Of a DNA stretch of 64,000 bases, positions 1 through 8,236 are shown piece by piece. The stretch's first letter is position 1; every line of letters starts with the position of its first letter. Made by a program: the position numbers and the translations under genes. Below the pieces are notes generated by a model. That model ran no database searches. It was given only the letters and a program-made list of their open reading frames with translations, and was not told the origin of the DNA. Source of the DNA: Bacillus testis (GTDB lineage: Bacteria; Bacillota; Bacilli; Bacillales; DSM-1321). The stretch spans positions 2,693,842 through 2,757,841 of the forward strand of contig NZ_LN851186.1 in NCBI RefSeq assembly GCF_001243895.1, written 5' to 3'.

Positions 1-16
1 TTCCTTTGTTCTTCAT
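1..16 (-). CDS. 5' end of a gene running off the window (first 5 codons)
   Basis: An ATG on the minus strand at 16-14 is preceded by AGGAGGG with a 6-nt spacer, which is an almost ideal ribosome binding site. Only Met-Lys-Asn-Lys-Gly is inside the window, so the product cannot be named. It lies downstream of the response regulator on the same strand, about 125 bp after its stop. A short inverted repeat (CCTACTA / TAGTAGG) overlaps the ribosome binding site at 27-48. Confidence 0.5.
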
Positions 17-141
17 GATTATCCCTCCTACTACTCAGTATAGTAGGTGGCTTAATGAAGGAAATCAGGCCCTGCTATGATTTTTATTGCACCTTTATAT
101 GTATTCGCAGACTGCGGTTTCTCCGCCAAAAGATGTAGGAC

Positions 142-771
142 TTATCCGATCATCCCATTGTTGATTGCATAGATGGCCGCTTGTGTCCGGTCCTGCAGCT
201 GTAATTTACTTAGCAAATTGGAGACATGGGTTTTTACGGTTTTCTCGCTGATATGCAGGTCTGCCGAGATTTCTTTGTTGCTTTTGCCGGCTGCAATTTC
301 TTTTAGAACTTCTTTCTCACGGGCAGTGAGGAGCGGCCGTTGCTGTTTGGATTTCCCTTGCATATGGGCCAGCACATGCCTAGTGATTTTCTGGTCCAAT
401 GTCTGCTCTCCTTTTGCGAGCGCAATTATGGCGTCTGCGATGATCTGCGGATCGTTTTCCTTGAGCAGATAGCCGCTTGCCCCCGCTTCTAACGCTGGGA
501 TAACCAGATTTTCCTCACTGAAACTGGTTAACATCAATATTTTGGCTTGCGGGTTACGCCGCATGATCTCCTCGGTTGCTTCGATTCCATTCTGGACCGG
601 CATATTCACATCCATTACCACTACATCTGGAGCAAAACGTTTCTCCATCTCAACAGCTGCCTGCCCGTTTTCTGCTTCAGCTGCAATCTCGAATTCTTCT
701 ATGGTCCGCAGAAAAGCAACCAGCCCGCGGCGTACGATCGGATGGTCATCTGCTATCAGTATACGGATCAT
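142..771 (-). CDS. NarL/FixJ-family response regulator
   Basis: Response regulator of 209 residues that binds DNA when phosphorylated by its partner kinase. The receiver domain (about 1-120) shows the acidic pair D8-D9, the phosphoacceptor D54 in VVMDVNMP, and the conserved lysine in GYLLKEN. A LuxR-type helix-turn-helix follows at about 145-205 (LTAREKEVLKEIAAGKSNKE, then KTVKTHVSNLL). The start overlaps the stop of the kinase gene by 4 nt, so the two are translationally coupled. The kinase resembles S. aureus AirS, so this could be an AirR-like redox regulator. That assignment is inference; the family and partner are clear. Confidence 0.93.
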   Translation of the reverse strand: MIRILIADDHPIVRRGLVAFLRTIEEFEIAAEAENGQAAVEMEKRFAPDVVVMDVNMPVQNGIEATEEIMRRNPQAKILMLTSFSEENLVIPALEAGASGYLLKENDPQIIADAIIALAKGEQTLDQKITRHVLAHMQGKSKQQRPLLTAREKEVLKEIAAGKSNKEISADLHISEKTVKTHVSNLLSKLQLQDRTQAAIYAINNGMIG

Positions 772-1913
772 TCATTGCCACTTCCTTTCAAAGGAATTGT
801 GACCGAAACGGCTGTCCCGGATCCTTGCTGGGAGATAATGCGGCACTCGCCGTTCAAAATCCCTGCCCTGCTTCCCATATTTTCAAGCCCTAACGAATAA
901 GCTGGAGCGATTTCCGTAACAATAAATCCACAGCCAGAATCCTTGATTTCCATTTTTATTTCGCTTTCAGTAAAAAGAAGGCTGAACTTGACTACATCTG
1001 TCTGTGCATGTTTTTTTACATTATTGATCGCTTCCTGCCCAATCCGCAGCAACTGGTGTTCGACTTCAAACGGGAGAGCGCTCCTCCCTTTTACTTCGCT
1101 CTCCATACGAATGCCGAGCAATCCGGCATAGTGCTCCAAATGGGAAACCAAATCCTTCTCCAATCCTTGTTTCCGTAGGCGCCAGATAATTTCCTTCATT
1201 TCCAACTGTGCCTTTTGGGCAATCATTTGAATATCTGCCATCGCATCCGTCAAGGAAGGAATATCGCTCATATACTGTCCCGATTTGGCAAGCAGATTAA
1301 TTGAAAAAAGCAATTGATTGACCGAATCATGTAAATCGCTTGAAAGGCGGATCCGTTCTTGCCTGATGGCGTCCATCCTTTGATGTTCCGTCAGTAATAT
1401 GCGTTTGATTGTATTCCCTATTTGAAGGGCGATTGCCTCCAATTGCTGCAGTTCCGCTTTTCCGAAAAAGAGTTCACCCGCATCCGCAATATTGAGAATA
1501 CCGAAAAATTCATTGCCAGAACGCAAAGCAACCGATGCATGGTGCGTCAAACCATAAGTATCCTTCCTTTTTTCGATCGCTTCCTCAAGCCTTTTGCACT
1601 CCACCACGTTTAAAGCAGTTTTTAACCGGCCGTCTTTGTAACGTTCTATGCAATAACAATCCTCAGAGCACATCGATGCCTTGTCTTCTTCCGAGAGCGC
1701 CGGCGGCAGTCGGCAATCAGCCGCCAACTCCATTTTTCCTTCTTGATTCTCAAGAAAAATCCAGCCGGACGTAAAGCCCGTAATTTGTAGGACCTGACTC
1801 AGGACCTCATGCAGCGTAACTGACAGATCAAAGCCGCGATTCAACGTTTGGGCAATTTCCTTATATAATTCCAATTGATTCAAATAATCGCCGTTACGTC
1901 TCGTGTTATTCAT
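768..1913 (-). CDS. GAF-domain sensor histidine kinase with AirS-like cysteine cluster
   Basis: Cytoplasmic sensor kinase of 381 residues with no membrane segment. An N-terminal GAF domain (about 20-170) contains four cysteines, C82, C86, C88 and C106, spaced C-x3-C-x-C-x17-C. S. aureus AirS binds a redox-active [2Fe-2S] cluster with a nearly identical spacing. The HisKA_3 dimerisation box has H195 in SSDLHDSVNQ. A HATPase_c domain follows, with QEAINNVKKHA (N box) and DSGCGF (G1). I chose the ATG at 1913 because AAGGAAG lies 8 nt upstream; an in-frame start at 1985 would add 24 residues that lack a good ribosome binding site. It pairs with the overlapping regulator. The signal (oxygen or redox) is inferred from the cysteines. 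Confidence 0.9.
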   Translation of the reverse strand: MNNTRRNGDYLNQLELYKEIAQTLNRGFDLSVTLHEVLSQVLQITGFTSGWIFLENQEGKMELAADCRLPPALSEEDKASMCSEDCYCIERYKDGRLKTALNVVECKRLEEAIEKRKDTYGLTHHASVALRSGNEFFGILNIADAGELFFGKAELQQLEAIALQIGNTIKRILLTEHQRMDAIRQERIRLSSDLHDSVNQLLFSINLLAKSGQYMSDIPSLTDAMADIQMIAQKAQLEMKEIIWRLRKQGLEKDLVSHLEHYAGLLGIRMESEVKGRSALPFEVEHQLLRIGQEAINNVKKHAQTDVVKFSLLFTESEIKMEIKDSGCGFIVTEIAPAYSLGLENMGSRAGILNGECRIISQQGSGTAVSVTIPLKGSGNE

Positions 1914-1999
1914 ACAGATAACTTCCTTTATATTAAAATATTCCATTTTATAAAAATATTGTATCGCATATTCATTCTGCGGCAAAAGAAATCGCGCAC

Positions 2000-2030
2000 A
2001 AAAAAAAGCCCCGGCATATTTGCCAGGGCC
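2000..2030 (-). terminator. Intrinsic terminator of the purine permease gene
   Basis: GC-rich stem (GGCCCTGGCA / TGCCGGGGC, minus strand) followed by a run of eight T. It lies just past the permease stop at 2049 and in front of the kinase gene. Confidence 0.85.
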
Positions 2031-2048
2031 CTCTGATTTACTATTTCA

Positions 2049-3341
2049 TTAATGTGCCGGGAAAAATACGAGCTGGATTAGGAACAGTACAGCGAAGATA
2101 TAAATGATCGGATGCACTTGTTTTCCTTTTCCGCTGAACAGCTTCAAGACCGGATAGGTGATGAAGCCAAAGGCGATTCCCGTTGAGATGCTGGATGTTA
2201 AAGGCATGATCAGGATGGTAACGAATGCCGGAAAAGCATCATCGAATGATGGCCAGTTGATTCTTGATAAACCTTCCATCATGAAGCAGCCTACAATGAT
2301 CAACACAGGTGCAGTAATGGCTGCCATGTTGGCAATCATTCCAACAATCGGTGAAAAGAACATGGACACCAAGAACAACGCTGCAACCACTACGGCTGTC
2401 AACCCTGTTCGTCCGCCGGCTGTTACGCCAGTAGTCGATTCGACATAGGCAGTTGATGGGCTGGTTCCAAACATTGAACCGATTGTTGTCGCAACCGAAT
2501 CACCAAGGAATGCTTTTTTTGCCCGCGGAATTTTGCCGTCTTTCATAAGTCCCGCTTGTTCAGTCACCGCAACCAGTGTTCCTGTTGTGTCAAAGATAGT
2601 CACCAATAGGAAAGCGAAGATAACGGCATAAAGCCCATTCGTGAACACGCCTGCAATATCCATATCAAAAAATACCGGAGTAGGAGGAAGGCTCATAACG
2701 CCTTCGTAATGGAGCATGCCGCAGATTCCCGCGATGACAGCCGTAACCGCCATCCCGATGAACAATGCCCCCGGGACTCGTCTCACCATCAGAATTAATG
2801 TAATGAACAATCCTACGATTGAAAGGATGGTAACCGGAGCCGTCAAATCACCGATTCCAATTAAAGTGGAATCATTAGCTACAATCAGGCCGGACTGTTT
2901 GAAACCGAGAAAAGCAATGAATAATCCGATACCGGATGTAATTGCATATTTGAGCGTGGAAGGGATTGCTTCCAGAATCATTTGTCTCAGGTTGCTGACG
3001 CTCATAAGAATAAAAATAATACCGGCGACGAAAATAGCGCCAAATACTGTTTGATAACTTAAACCCTGCGAGGCAACGACTGTTGCGAAATAGGCATTCA
3101 ATCCCATTCCCGGAGCTATTGCCACCGGATATTTTGCCAAAAGCCCCATGATCAGCGTACCGGTTACCGCAGCGATGATTGTCGCCATGAACACTTGGTC
3201 AAACGGTACACCTACTGATGAAAGGATAGCTGGATTGACAAAAATGATATATACCATCGTAAAGAAGGTTGTAATACCAGCAACAACTTCTGTCTTTACA
3301 GTTGAACCGTGTTGCTTAATGTTGAAAAATTTATCTAACAA
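2049..3341 (-). CDS. NCS2-family purine permease (PbuG/AzgA-like)
   Basis: Polytopic membrane protein of 430 residues of the NCS2 family. The AzgA/PbuG branch imports hypoxanthine, guanine or adenine by proton symport. Family marks are the VKTEVVAGITTFFTMVYIIF start of TM1, GLNAYFA in TM3 and the SPSTAYVESTTGVTAGGRTG segment. I place the start at the TTG at 3341-3339, 6 nt after GGAGGG and matching the usual family N terminus (LDKFFNIKQHGSTVKTE). An in-frame ATG at 3494 would add 51 charged residues unlike the family. The region 3342-3494 is therefore better read as a leader. No purine riboswitch consensus was found there. The exact base specificity cannot be read from sequence. Confidence 0.9.
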   Translation of the reverse strand: MLDKFFNIKQHGSTVKTEVVAGITTFFTMVYIIFVNPAILSSVGVPFDQVFMATIIAAVTGTLIMGLLAKYPVAIAPGMGLNAYFATVVASQGLSYQTVFGAIFVAGIIFILMSVSNLRQMILEAIPSTLKYAITSGIGLFIAFLGFKQSGLIVANDSTLIGIGDLTAPVTILSIVGLFITLILMVRRVPGALFIGMAVTAVIAGICGMLHYEGVMSLPPTPVFFDMDIAGVFTNGLYAVIFAFLLVTIFDTTGTLVAVTEQAGLMKDGKIPRAKKAFLGDSVATTIGSMFGTSPSTAYVESTTGVTAGGRTGLTAVVVAALFLVSMFFSPIVGMIANMAAITAPVLIIVGCFMMEGLSRINWPSFDDAFPAFVTILIMPLTSSISTGIAFGFITYPVLKLFSGKGKQVHPIIYIFAVLFLIQLVFFPAH

Positions 3342-3540
3342 AGTAAGCCCTCCGAAAATATGTCTTTCTTCCTGGAAAGAAATGACGAATGTTTTTAACG
3401 AACCTTTATAATAATATTCGTTTATGAATGTTTTTTCAAGAGAAAAATGCACTTTTTTAGCTAAAAATGTCTTTTTCACTTTCCCTTCTTCCATAGCATC
3501 CCCACTTATCGGCGCACTAAACCCATTTTGATTTCACAGG

Positions 3541-3575
3541 AAAAAGCCCGTATGAATCAATCGTTCATACGGACT
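3541..3575 (-). terminator. Intrinsic terminator overlapping the sigF stop
   Basis: Stem CCGTATGAA / TTCATACGG followed by T5 on the minus strand. The 5' arm lies in the last sigF codons, so coding sequence and terminator share bases. It ends the spoIIA operon. Confidence 0.85.
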
Positions 3576-4315
3576 TTGATTTGCTGCAGTATTTTCTTTT
3601 CGAGCCGAGATACCTGGACTTGCGATATGCATAGCCTCGCAGCGACTTCGGACTGTGTCTGGTCTTTGAAGTAGCGCAGATAGACAATCAGCTTCTCGCG
3701 CTCTTCCAGTTCTTCAATCGCATCCTTCAATGCCAATTTATCGAACCACTGATTTTCGCTTTGATCGGCAATCTGGTCCAAGAGGGTGATAGGGTCGCCG
3801 TCGTTTTCATAGACTGTCTCATGGATGGATGCCGGCTGACGGCTCGCCTCCTGTGCAAATACCACTTCTTCCGGCGTCAGTTCCAAGTACTCCGCGATTT
3901 CATTCACCGTCGGCACCCTGCCGTATACCTTGGACAGTTCTTCCTTAGCGCGGCGGATTTTGTTGCCCTGCTCCTTGATGGACCTGCTTACCTTCACTGT
4001 CCCGTCATCGCGGAGGAACCGCTGGATTTCACCGATGATCATCGGCACGGCATAGGTTGAAAATTTCACATCGAACGACAAATCGAATTTATCGACCGAC
4101 TTCAGCAAGCCGATACAGCCAATCTGATACAAATCATCCGGTTCATAGCCGCGGTTCAAAAAACGCTGCACAACAGACCATACGAGCCGTAAGTTGCCTT
4201 TTACAATAGAATCCCTTGCCTCTTGATCGCCTGTCTGGCTGCGCCTAATCAATTCCTTTACTTCTTTATCCTTTAATTGAGCGCCATTCTTATTGTGTTT
4301 GACCTCCACGTCCAT
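3557..4315 (-). CDS. sigF: Forespore sigma factor F
   Basis: Sigma-70 family factor of 252 residues that switches on early forespore genes after asymmetric division. It is held inactive by SpoIIAB until SpoIIAA releases it. The sequence is close to B. subtilis SigF along its length, for example RLVWSVVQRFLNRGYEPDDL (region 2), KVSRSIKEQGNKIRRAKEEL (region 3) and QTQSEVAARLCISQVQVSRL (region 4 helix-turn-helix). The second of two nearby ATGs (4315) is the better start: AAGGAG lies 8 nt before it but only 2 nt before the ATG at 4321, and B. subtilis SigF begins MDVEV. It is the last gene of dacF-spoIIAA-spoIIAB-sigF. Confidence 0.97.
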   Translation of the reverse strand: MDVEVKHNKNGAQLKDKEVKELIRRSQTGDQEARDSIVKGNLRLVWSVVQRFLNRGYEPDDLYQIGCIGLLKSVDKFDLSFDVKFSTYAVPMIIGEIQRFLRDDGTVKVSRSIKEQGNKIRRAKEELSKVYGRVPTVNEIAEYLELTPEEVVFAQEASRQPASIHETVYENDGDPITLLDQIADQSENQWFDKLALKDAIEELEEREKLIVYLRYFKDQTQSEVAARLCISQVQVSRLEKKILQQIKVRMND

Positions 4316-4327
4316 ACGCATGTCTCC

Positions 4328-4774
4328 TTATTTACACAAAGCTTTGCTCTTTGCCACATGTTTTTTCAAGCGAATGATGGTTCCTTCTCCTCTGTGAGAG
4401 ACAATATCCAGTTCATCCATAAAGTTTTCCATGATGGTAAATCCCATACCTGAGCGTTCTAATTCAGGCTTTGTTGTAAACAATGGCTGTCTCGCCTCTT
4501 CTATGTCGTCAATCCCTTCGCCTTCATCCCTAATCGTGATTTCCACCACTTGATCTTCAATGGCCGCTTCTATCGTCACCACACCATTCGGATCGTTGTT
4601 GTACCCATGGATGATGCTGTTTGTCACAGCTTCAGAGATGACTGTTTTGATTTCGGTCAGTTCATCCATAGTCGGATCTAGCTGGGCGATGAATGCAGCG
4701 ACAGTCACACGGGCAAATGACTCATTCTGGCTTTGTGCGGAAAATTGTAAAGTCATTGAGTTTCTCATCATCAA
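4328..4774 (-). CDS. spoIIAB: Anti-sigma F factor and serine kinase
   Basis: GHKL-fold protein of about 148 residues that binds sigma-F and, with ATP, phosphorylates SpoIIAA on serine. The ATP-site motifs are visible: [14 protein letters not shown] (N box), [10 protein letters not shown] (G1) and [17 protein letters not shown] (G2). Three tandem ATGs occur at the start. The first (4774) overlaps the spoIIAA stop in ATGA and lies 7 nt from GGGGG; the third would give the B. subtilis-like start MRNSM. Overlap on one side and a 6-12 nt gap to sigF on the other imply tight coupling, which suits a stoichiometric partner switch. Confidence 0.97.
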   Translation of the reverse strand: MMMRNSMTLQFSAQSQNESFARVTVAAFIAQLDPTMDELTEIKTVISEAVTNSIIHGYNNDPNGVVTIEAAIEDQVVEITIRDEGEGIDDIEEARQPLFTTKPELERSGMGFTIMENFMDELDIVSHRGEGTIIRLKKHVAKSKALCK

Positions 4775-5121
4775 GCAACCCCCAATCTTTGTAGAGCCTG
4801 GTATTCCGACTCTTCTTCTTGAATGATTTTAAATAAACCCGACATTTCGAATAGACGTTTGACGGCAGGCGAAATCGCACACACAATCATTTCGCCTTTC
4901 TGCTGCTTGATTTGTCTGTAACGGCCGAGTATGACACCTAGGCCAGAGCTGTCCATAAACGTCAAATCCGATAGATTCAGGATGATATCCTTTATTTGAT
5001 GCATTTCTATTGTTTTGGAGGCTTTCTCTTTAAGGTCTTCGGCATAATGGTGGTCCAATTCCCCGCCTAACCGTATGCACAATACTGTCCCTTTCACTTC
5101 CATATTCACTGTAAGGCTCAA
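4771..5121 (-). CDS. spoIIAA: Anti-sigma F factor antagonist (STAS protein)
   Basis: Small STAS-domain protein of 116 residues. In its unphosphorylated form it binds SpoIIAB and frees sigma-F in the forespore. The phosphorylated serine of the family is S58 in [14 protein letters not shown], and the region is nearly identical to B. subtilis SpoIIAA. The start codon is TTG (plus-strand caa at 5119-5121), 10 nt after GGGAG. It is the first gene of the sigma-H-driven transcription unit and overlaps spoIIAB by 4 nt. Confidence 0.97.
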   Translation of the reverse strand: MSLTVNMEVKGTVLCIRLGGELDHHYAEDLKEKASKTIEMHQIKDIILNLSDLTFMDSSGLGVILGRYRQIKQQKGEMIVCAISPAVKRLFEMSGLFKIIQEEESEYQALQRLGVA

Positions 5122-5156
5122 CTTTGTACAGCTCCCTTCCTGATTCTGTATTGCTT

Positions 5157-5186
5157 CAATTCGATACAGCCGGAAGGATTTCCTTC
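5157..5186 (-). promoter_or_regulatory. Sigma-H promoter of the spoIIA genes
   Basis: On the minus strand a -35 GAAGGAAAT (5186-5178) and a -10 ATCGAATTG (5165-5157) are separated by 12 nt. This matches the published sigma-H pattern RnAGGAwWW-N11-12-RnnGAATwW at every defined position. The -10 lies 35 nt upstream of the spoIIAA start, in the place where B. subtilis has its sigma-H promoter between dacF and spoIIAA. Confidence 0.85.
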
Positions 5187-5234
5187 ATACTGACAAAACT
5201 AGTGCCCTTTCGCATTTCTTACACATAATTCGAG

Positions 5235-6407
5235 TTATTTCCCGCCGTGCGTGAACAGTCCCATCGATTTTTTGAACAACTGCCACCAGCTGGCCTGGTC
5301 TACCGTTTTGGCAGCGACCACTGGGGATGTAACCACTGTCTTGCCATCCTTTTTGATTGTTAATGTACCAATGACATCACCCTTTTTCACCGGAGAAGCC
5401 ACTTTGTCTGTTGTTGAAACGGACACTTTGTATTTTTTGATGCTTTCCCCTTTTTTCGTCAACAAGGAGATAGGTTCGCTTGTCACCGCCGGCACGCTTT
5501 TTTCGGTCCCTTTGGATACCAGGATTTCCTTCAGCTTCTGTCCCTTCTCATATAAAGGATGGGTGGTGTATTGCGCAAACGCATAATCAAGCATTTGTGT
5601 CACCTGGGCATTTCTTGCTTTCGGATTCGGCGCACCGAATACTGTTGCGATGACACGCATATCACCTTTTTTCGCCGTTGCTGTCAGACAATACTTCGCT
5701 TCGCTTGTAAAGCCCGTTTTCAGGCCGTCTACTCCCGGATAGAAGCGGACCAGCTTATTGGTGTTCACCAGCCAGAATTGCTTCTTCGTCTTTTCGCGCA
5801 AATAAGCCTCATATGTTCCCGTGAATTTAGTGATCTCTTTGTATTTCAAAAGCTCTTTGCCCATCATGGCCATATCGTAGGCTGAACTATAATGGTTATC
5901 GACAGGCAAACCTGTACAGTTGGCAAAATGGGTATCTTTCAAACCCAATTGCTTGGCTTTCTTATTCATTAATTTGACGAATTCCTCTTCCGATCCAGCC
6001 AGCCTTTCAGCCATAGCCACAGAGGCGTCATTTCCTGAGCCGATGGCAATACCTTTCATCATCTGGGTTGTCGTCATTTCCTCCCCTGGCTCGAGAAAAA
6101 TCTGCGAGCCGCCCATGGACGCGGCATACTCACTCGTTCTGATTTTTTCATCCCAACCAAGTTCGCCTTTGTCGATGGCTTCCATGATCAAAAGCATGGT
6201 CATGATCTTCGTCATGCTTGCCGGGGATAATTTTTCATGTTCGTTCTTGCCGAATAAGACTGCCCCTGTATCCCTTTCTATTAAGATGGCGGATTTTGCT
6301 TCATCTGCCAGCTTCACTTCATTTTTTGCGGCAAAACCAGGTTGCGCTGTAAAGCTCAACAAGCATACAGTAACGGTGAATATCAACACTATTTGTTTTA
6401 ATCTCAA
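5235..6407 (-). CDS. dacF: Sporulation D-alanyl-D-alanine carboxypeptidase
   Basis: Penicillin-binding protein 5-type carboxypeptidase of 390 residues that trims the terminal D-Ala of peptidoglycan stem peptides; the B. subtilis orthologue acts in the forespore. A signal peptide (about 1-26, ending PGFA) is followed by the catalytic motifs S64-M-T-K67, S124-G-N126 and K230-T-G232. A PBP5-type C-terminal beta domain and a short tail complete it. The start is TTG, 8 nt after AGGAGG. It lies immediately before spoIIAA, the conserved Bacillus arrangement, with no terminator between, so readthrough into the sigma-F genes is possible. Confidence 0.96.
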   Translation of the reverse strand: MRLKQIVLIFTVTVCLLSFTAQPGFAAKNEVKLADEAKSAILIERDTGAVLFGKNEHEKLSPASMTKIMTMLLIMEAIDKGELGWDEKIRTSEYAASMGGSQIFLEPGEEMTTTQMMKGIAIGSGNDASVAMAERLAGSEEEFVKLMNKKAKQLGLKDTHFANCTGLPVDNHYSSAYDMAMMGKELLKYKEITKFTGTYEAYLREKTKKQFWLVNTNKLVRFYPGVDGLKTGFTSEAKYCLTATAKKGDMRVIATVFGAPNPKARNAQVTQMLDYAFAQYTTHPLYEKGQKLKEILVSKGTEKSVPAVTSEPISLLTKKGESIKKYKVSVSTTDKVASPVKKGDVIGTLTIKKDGKTVVTSPVVAAKTVDQASWWQLFKKSMGLFTHGGK

Positions 6408-6435
6408 AGCCTAACCCTCCTAATCTTTATAGCTG

Positions 6436-6465
6436 TATTTTTTCCAAGTAATTTATTTTTATACA
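6436..6465 (-). promoter_or_regulatory. Sigma-F (or sigma-G) type promoter of dacF
   Basis: Minus strand -35 TGTATA (6465-6460), a 14-nt spacer, then -10 GGAAAAAATA (6445-6436), fitting the sigma-F pattern wGyATA-N14-15-GGnnAnAHTR. B. subtilis dacF is known to be forespore transcribed, so site and gene agree. Confidence 0.75.
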
Positions 6466-6573
6466 AACTATTCCAATTGAAAGGAGCAATCTTTTTTGTG
6501 TGAAAAAATGTAGACTTGATGGAGATGTAAAGGTTTTCGGAATGGGTATATATAGATCATGGAGGTGGCTACG

Positions 6574-6981
6574 ATGGAAGCTTGGTCAGAGGTAATCGTA
6601 AGAGGAGAGCGCATTCAATATTTTTTAACTGAAAAAGCGATACATATTAATAATGATGAGCCGCTTATTCGGGCCATCATGCAAACCGAAGGCGCATTGG
6701 AAATTGCCAAAGCGCTGAAAAAGCAATTTCTTGCTTTGTACGGTCGGGAAATTGCCATCCACGACTATTCGATGGCGCTTGAAATTTTCGGCCATGTATT
6801 TCCGGATAAACTAGCCGGTTTTCTAAAAAAATTCCCCCTTCCATCTTTGTTAGAAATGCCACTTGATGCTTTGATGAAGCATACAGGCGTCATTGACATC
6901 GGCGAGCCCGGGAGCAGCGATATCGACCGGAAAGTATGGGATATGTTGGGACCCGTCTACAAACAAATCGCTACCGATTAA
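6574..6981 (+). CDS. Hypothetical protein, 135 residues
   Basis: I do not recognise a family. The product is soluble, with no signal peptide or membrane segment, and mixed helical character (for example EGALEIAKALKKQFLALYGR). The ATG at 6574 is chosen because GGAGGT lies 7 nt upstream; an ATG at 6559 overlaps that site. The gene is divergent from dacF and convergent with mupG, with a bidirectional terminator after it. The short gap to dacF (about 165 bp) contains the sigma-F promoter of dacF, so a sporulation link is possible but is not shown by the sequence. Confidence 0.75.
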   Translation: MEAWSEVIVRGERIQYFLTEKAIHINNDEPLIRAIMQTEGALEIAKALKKQFLALYGREIAIHDYSMALEIFGHVFPDKLAGFLKKFPLPSLLEMPLDALMKHTGVIDIGEPGSSDIDRKVWDMLGPVYKQIATD

Positions 6982-7008
6982 CCTCCGAACATACTATGTC
7001 ACAGATAA

Positions 7009-7050
7009 AAAAAGAAAGCACAAAGAGAAGATTCTGTGCTTTCTTTTTCT
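7009..7050. terminator. Bidirectional intrinsic terminator
   Basis: Stem AGAAAGCACA / TGTGCTTTCT flanked by A-rich and T-rich runs. It lies between the 135-residue gene (+) and mupG (-), serving both. Confidence 0.85.
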
Positions 7051-7060
7051 GTCTAAACAA

Positions 7061-8149
7061 TCACTCTTCTATTGTCATTTCGAAGTAATCCCATGGTTTT
7101 ATATAATCCAGGAGATAGACTTCCTCTTCCACGATTCGTCCGACGACATTTTTGCGGCCATCATTCTTCATAGGAAGACGCGCAATCTGCAGCTCTCCTT
7201 TATATTGGCCGAAATCATTATTGCCGATCAGCACATCGCCTTTTTGGATGTCAACCGTATCATGGTTAGGGAAAGATTCTTCCTTATATTTCACCCGGCT
7301 TTGAGTGGAACGGATCAGGTAATCGGAGACATCACCGCGGTTGAAGTGCACTTCTTTTTCAATAATGATCTTTTCTAATGGAGATGTTTCTTCATTCACA
7401 TTCACTCGGAATGCAAGCTTATTAGGATTAATCGAGCTCAATTGCTTCAATTCCTCCTCCGAAGCATAGGCATTGCCGATCAGCACATCGTCAATCAGGT
7501 CGGTAGCGAACAAGTGCTTAGCCTGAGTGACAATCGGCAATCTTCGGTGCTCTTCCAACGTGCAAAGACCATCATTCACTGGCCAAGGTCCGAAGGTTGC
7601 TTCTTTTGAAGAAACAAATGCTGCCGTTCGGATATTATGTTTCTTAAACAATTCCGATGTCTCGACAAAATACTTATAGGACAGTCCGGTATATTCTTGA
7701 GGATAAAAATTATGGCAGCCAATCAGATTGTCTGTATTCGGGCCATAGCTTAAGATTTGCTCCACATATTTCGTTCCATTTGAAATATTGATTTCAATCT
7801 GTAGCCCGTATGGATTGTGGGTCATCAGCGCTTCTTTTTGACCTCCAAATCCTTCATCCAAGCGAATTCCGGCTGCTCCCATCTTTGCAAACACTTCTAG
7901 GTTGTCATAGGAAGCCCCGATGGCAGGAAAAACATGGGGAGCGACGTCAAAGATCACTTCCATACCTTCCTTTTTGGCATGTGAGATAATATCTGTAAAT
8001 TTCTCGATGATTTCTTCCTTATTTCCTTTTACAGACAGAAGGCAAGTAAAAATCCGTTTAAATCCATATCTCGCTGCCAATGAAATATATTCTTTATCTT
8101 TATCTGGCGTACTGTGCTCCGGATAAATAGATATCCCCAATTTTCTCAT
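7061..8149 (-). CDS. mupG: DUF871/MupG-family 6-phospho-N-acetylmuramidase-like protein
   Basis: Protein of 362 residues of the DUF871 family: an N-terminal TIM-barrel (RKLGISIYPEHS, then GIRLDEGFGG) and a C-terminal cyclophilin-like domain (about 250-362). S. aureus MupG of this family cleaves MurNAc-6-phosphate-GlcNAc brought in by a PTS. Here the gene follows a Lac-type (cellobiose-class) PTS, so it probably acts on the phosphorylated sugar that system delivers; the actual sugar is not known. The start at 8149 has AGGGG 8 nt upstream; a GTG at 8158 is within that site. A hairpin with a short T run separates it from the PTS genes. Confidence 0.82.
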   Translation of the reverse strand: MRKLGISIYPEHSTPDKDKEYISLAARYGFKRIFTCLLSVKGNKEEIIEKFTDIISHAKKEGMEVIFDVAPHVFPAIGASYDNLEVFAKMGAAGIRLDEGFGGQKEALMTHNPYGLQIEINISNGTKYVEQILSYGPNTDNLIGCHNFYPQEYTGLSYKYFVETSELFKKHNIRTAAFVSSKEATFGPWPVNDGLCTLEEHRRLPIVTQAKHLFATDLIDDVLIGNAYASEEELKQLSSINPNKLAFRVNVNEETSPLEKIIIEKEVHFNRGDVSDYLIRSTQSRVKYKEESFPNHDTVDIQKGDVLIGNNDFGQYKGELQIARLPMKNDGRKNVVGRIVEEEVYLLDYIKPWDYFEMTIEE

Positions 8150-8195
8150 GGCTAACACCCCTGTTACCTTATTTCGATGATTACATTTATTCTTA

Positions 8196-8224
8196 AAAGA
8201 GGGCGAAGATGCAAACCTTCGCCC
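8196..8224 (-). terminator. Hairpin between the PTS genes and mupG
   Basis: Perfect 8-bp stem GGGCGAAG / CTTCGCCC followed by a short T run on the minus strand. It would partly uncouple mupG expression from the PTS genes. Confidence 0.6.
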
Positions 8225-8236
8225 TTCATTCTGCTC

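Noticed and set aside
3395..3450. PurR-box pair (CGAA ... TTCG) upstream of the permease
   Set aside because: CGAA and TTCG occur, but their spacing (14 or 27) and flanks do not fit the known paired PurBox layout well enough.
3342..3494. N-terminal extension of the purine permease, or a purine riboswitch, in its leader
   Set aside because: The 51 extra residues do not match the family, and a TTG with an ideal ribosome binding site gives the usual N terminus. Conserved core bases of purine riboswitches are absent.
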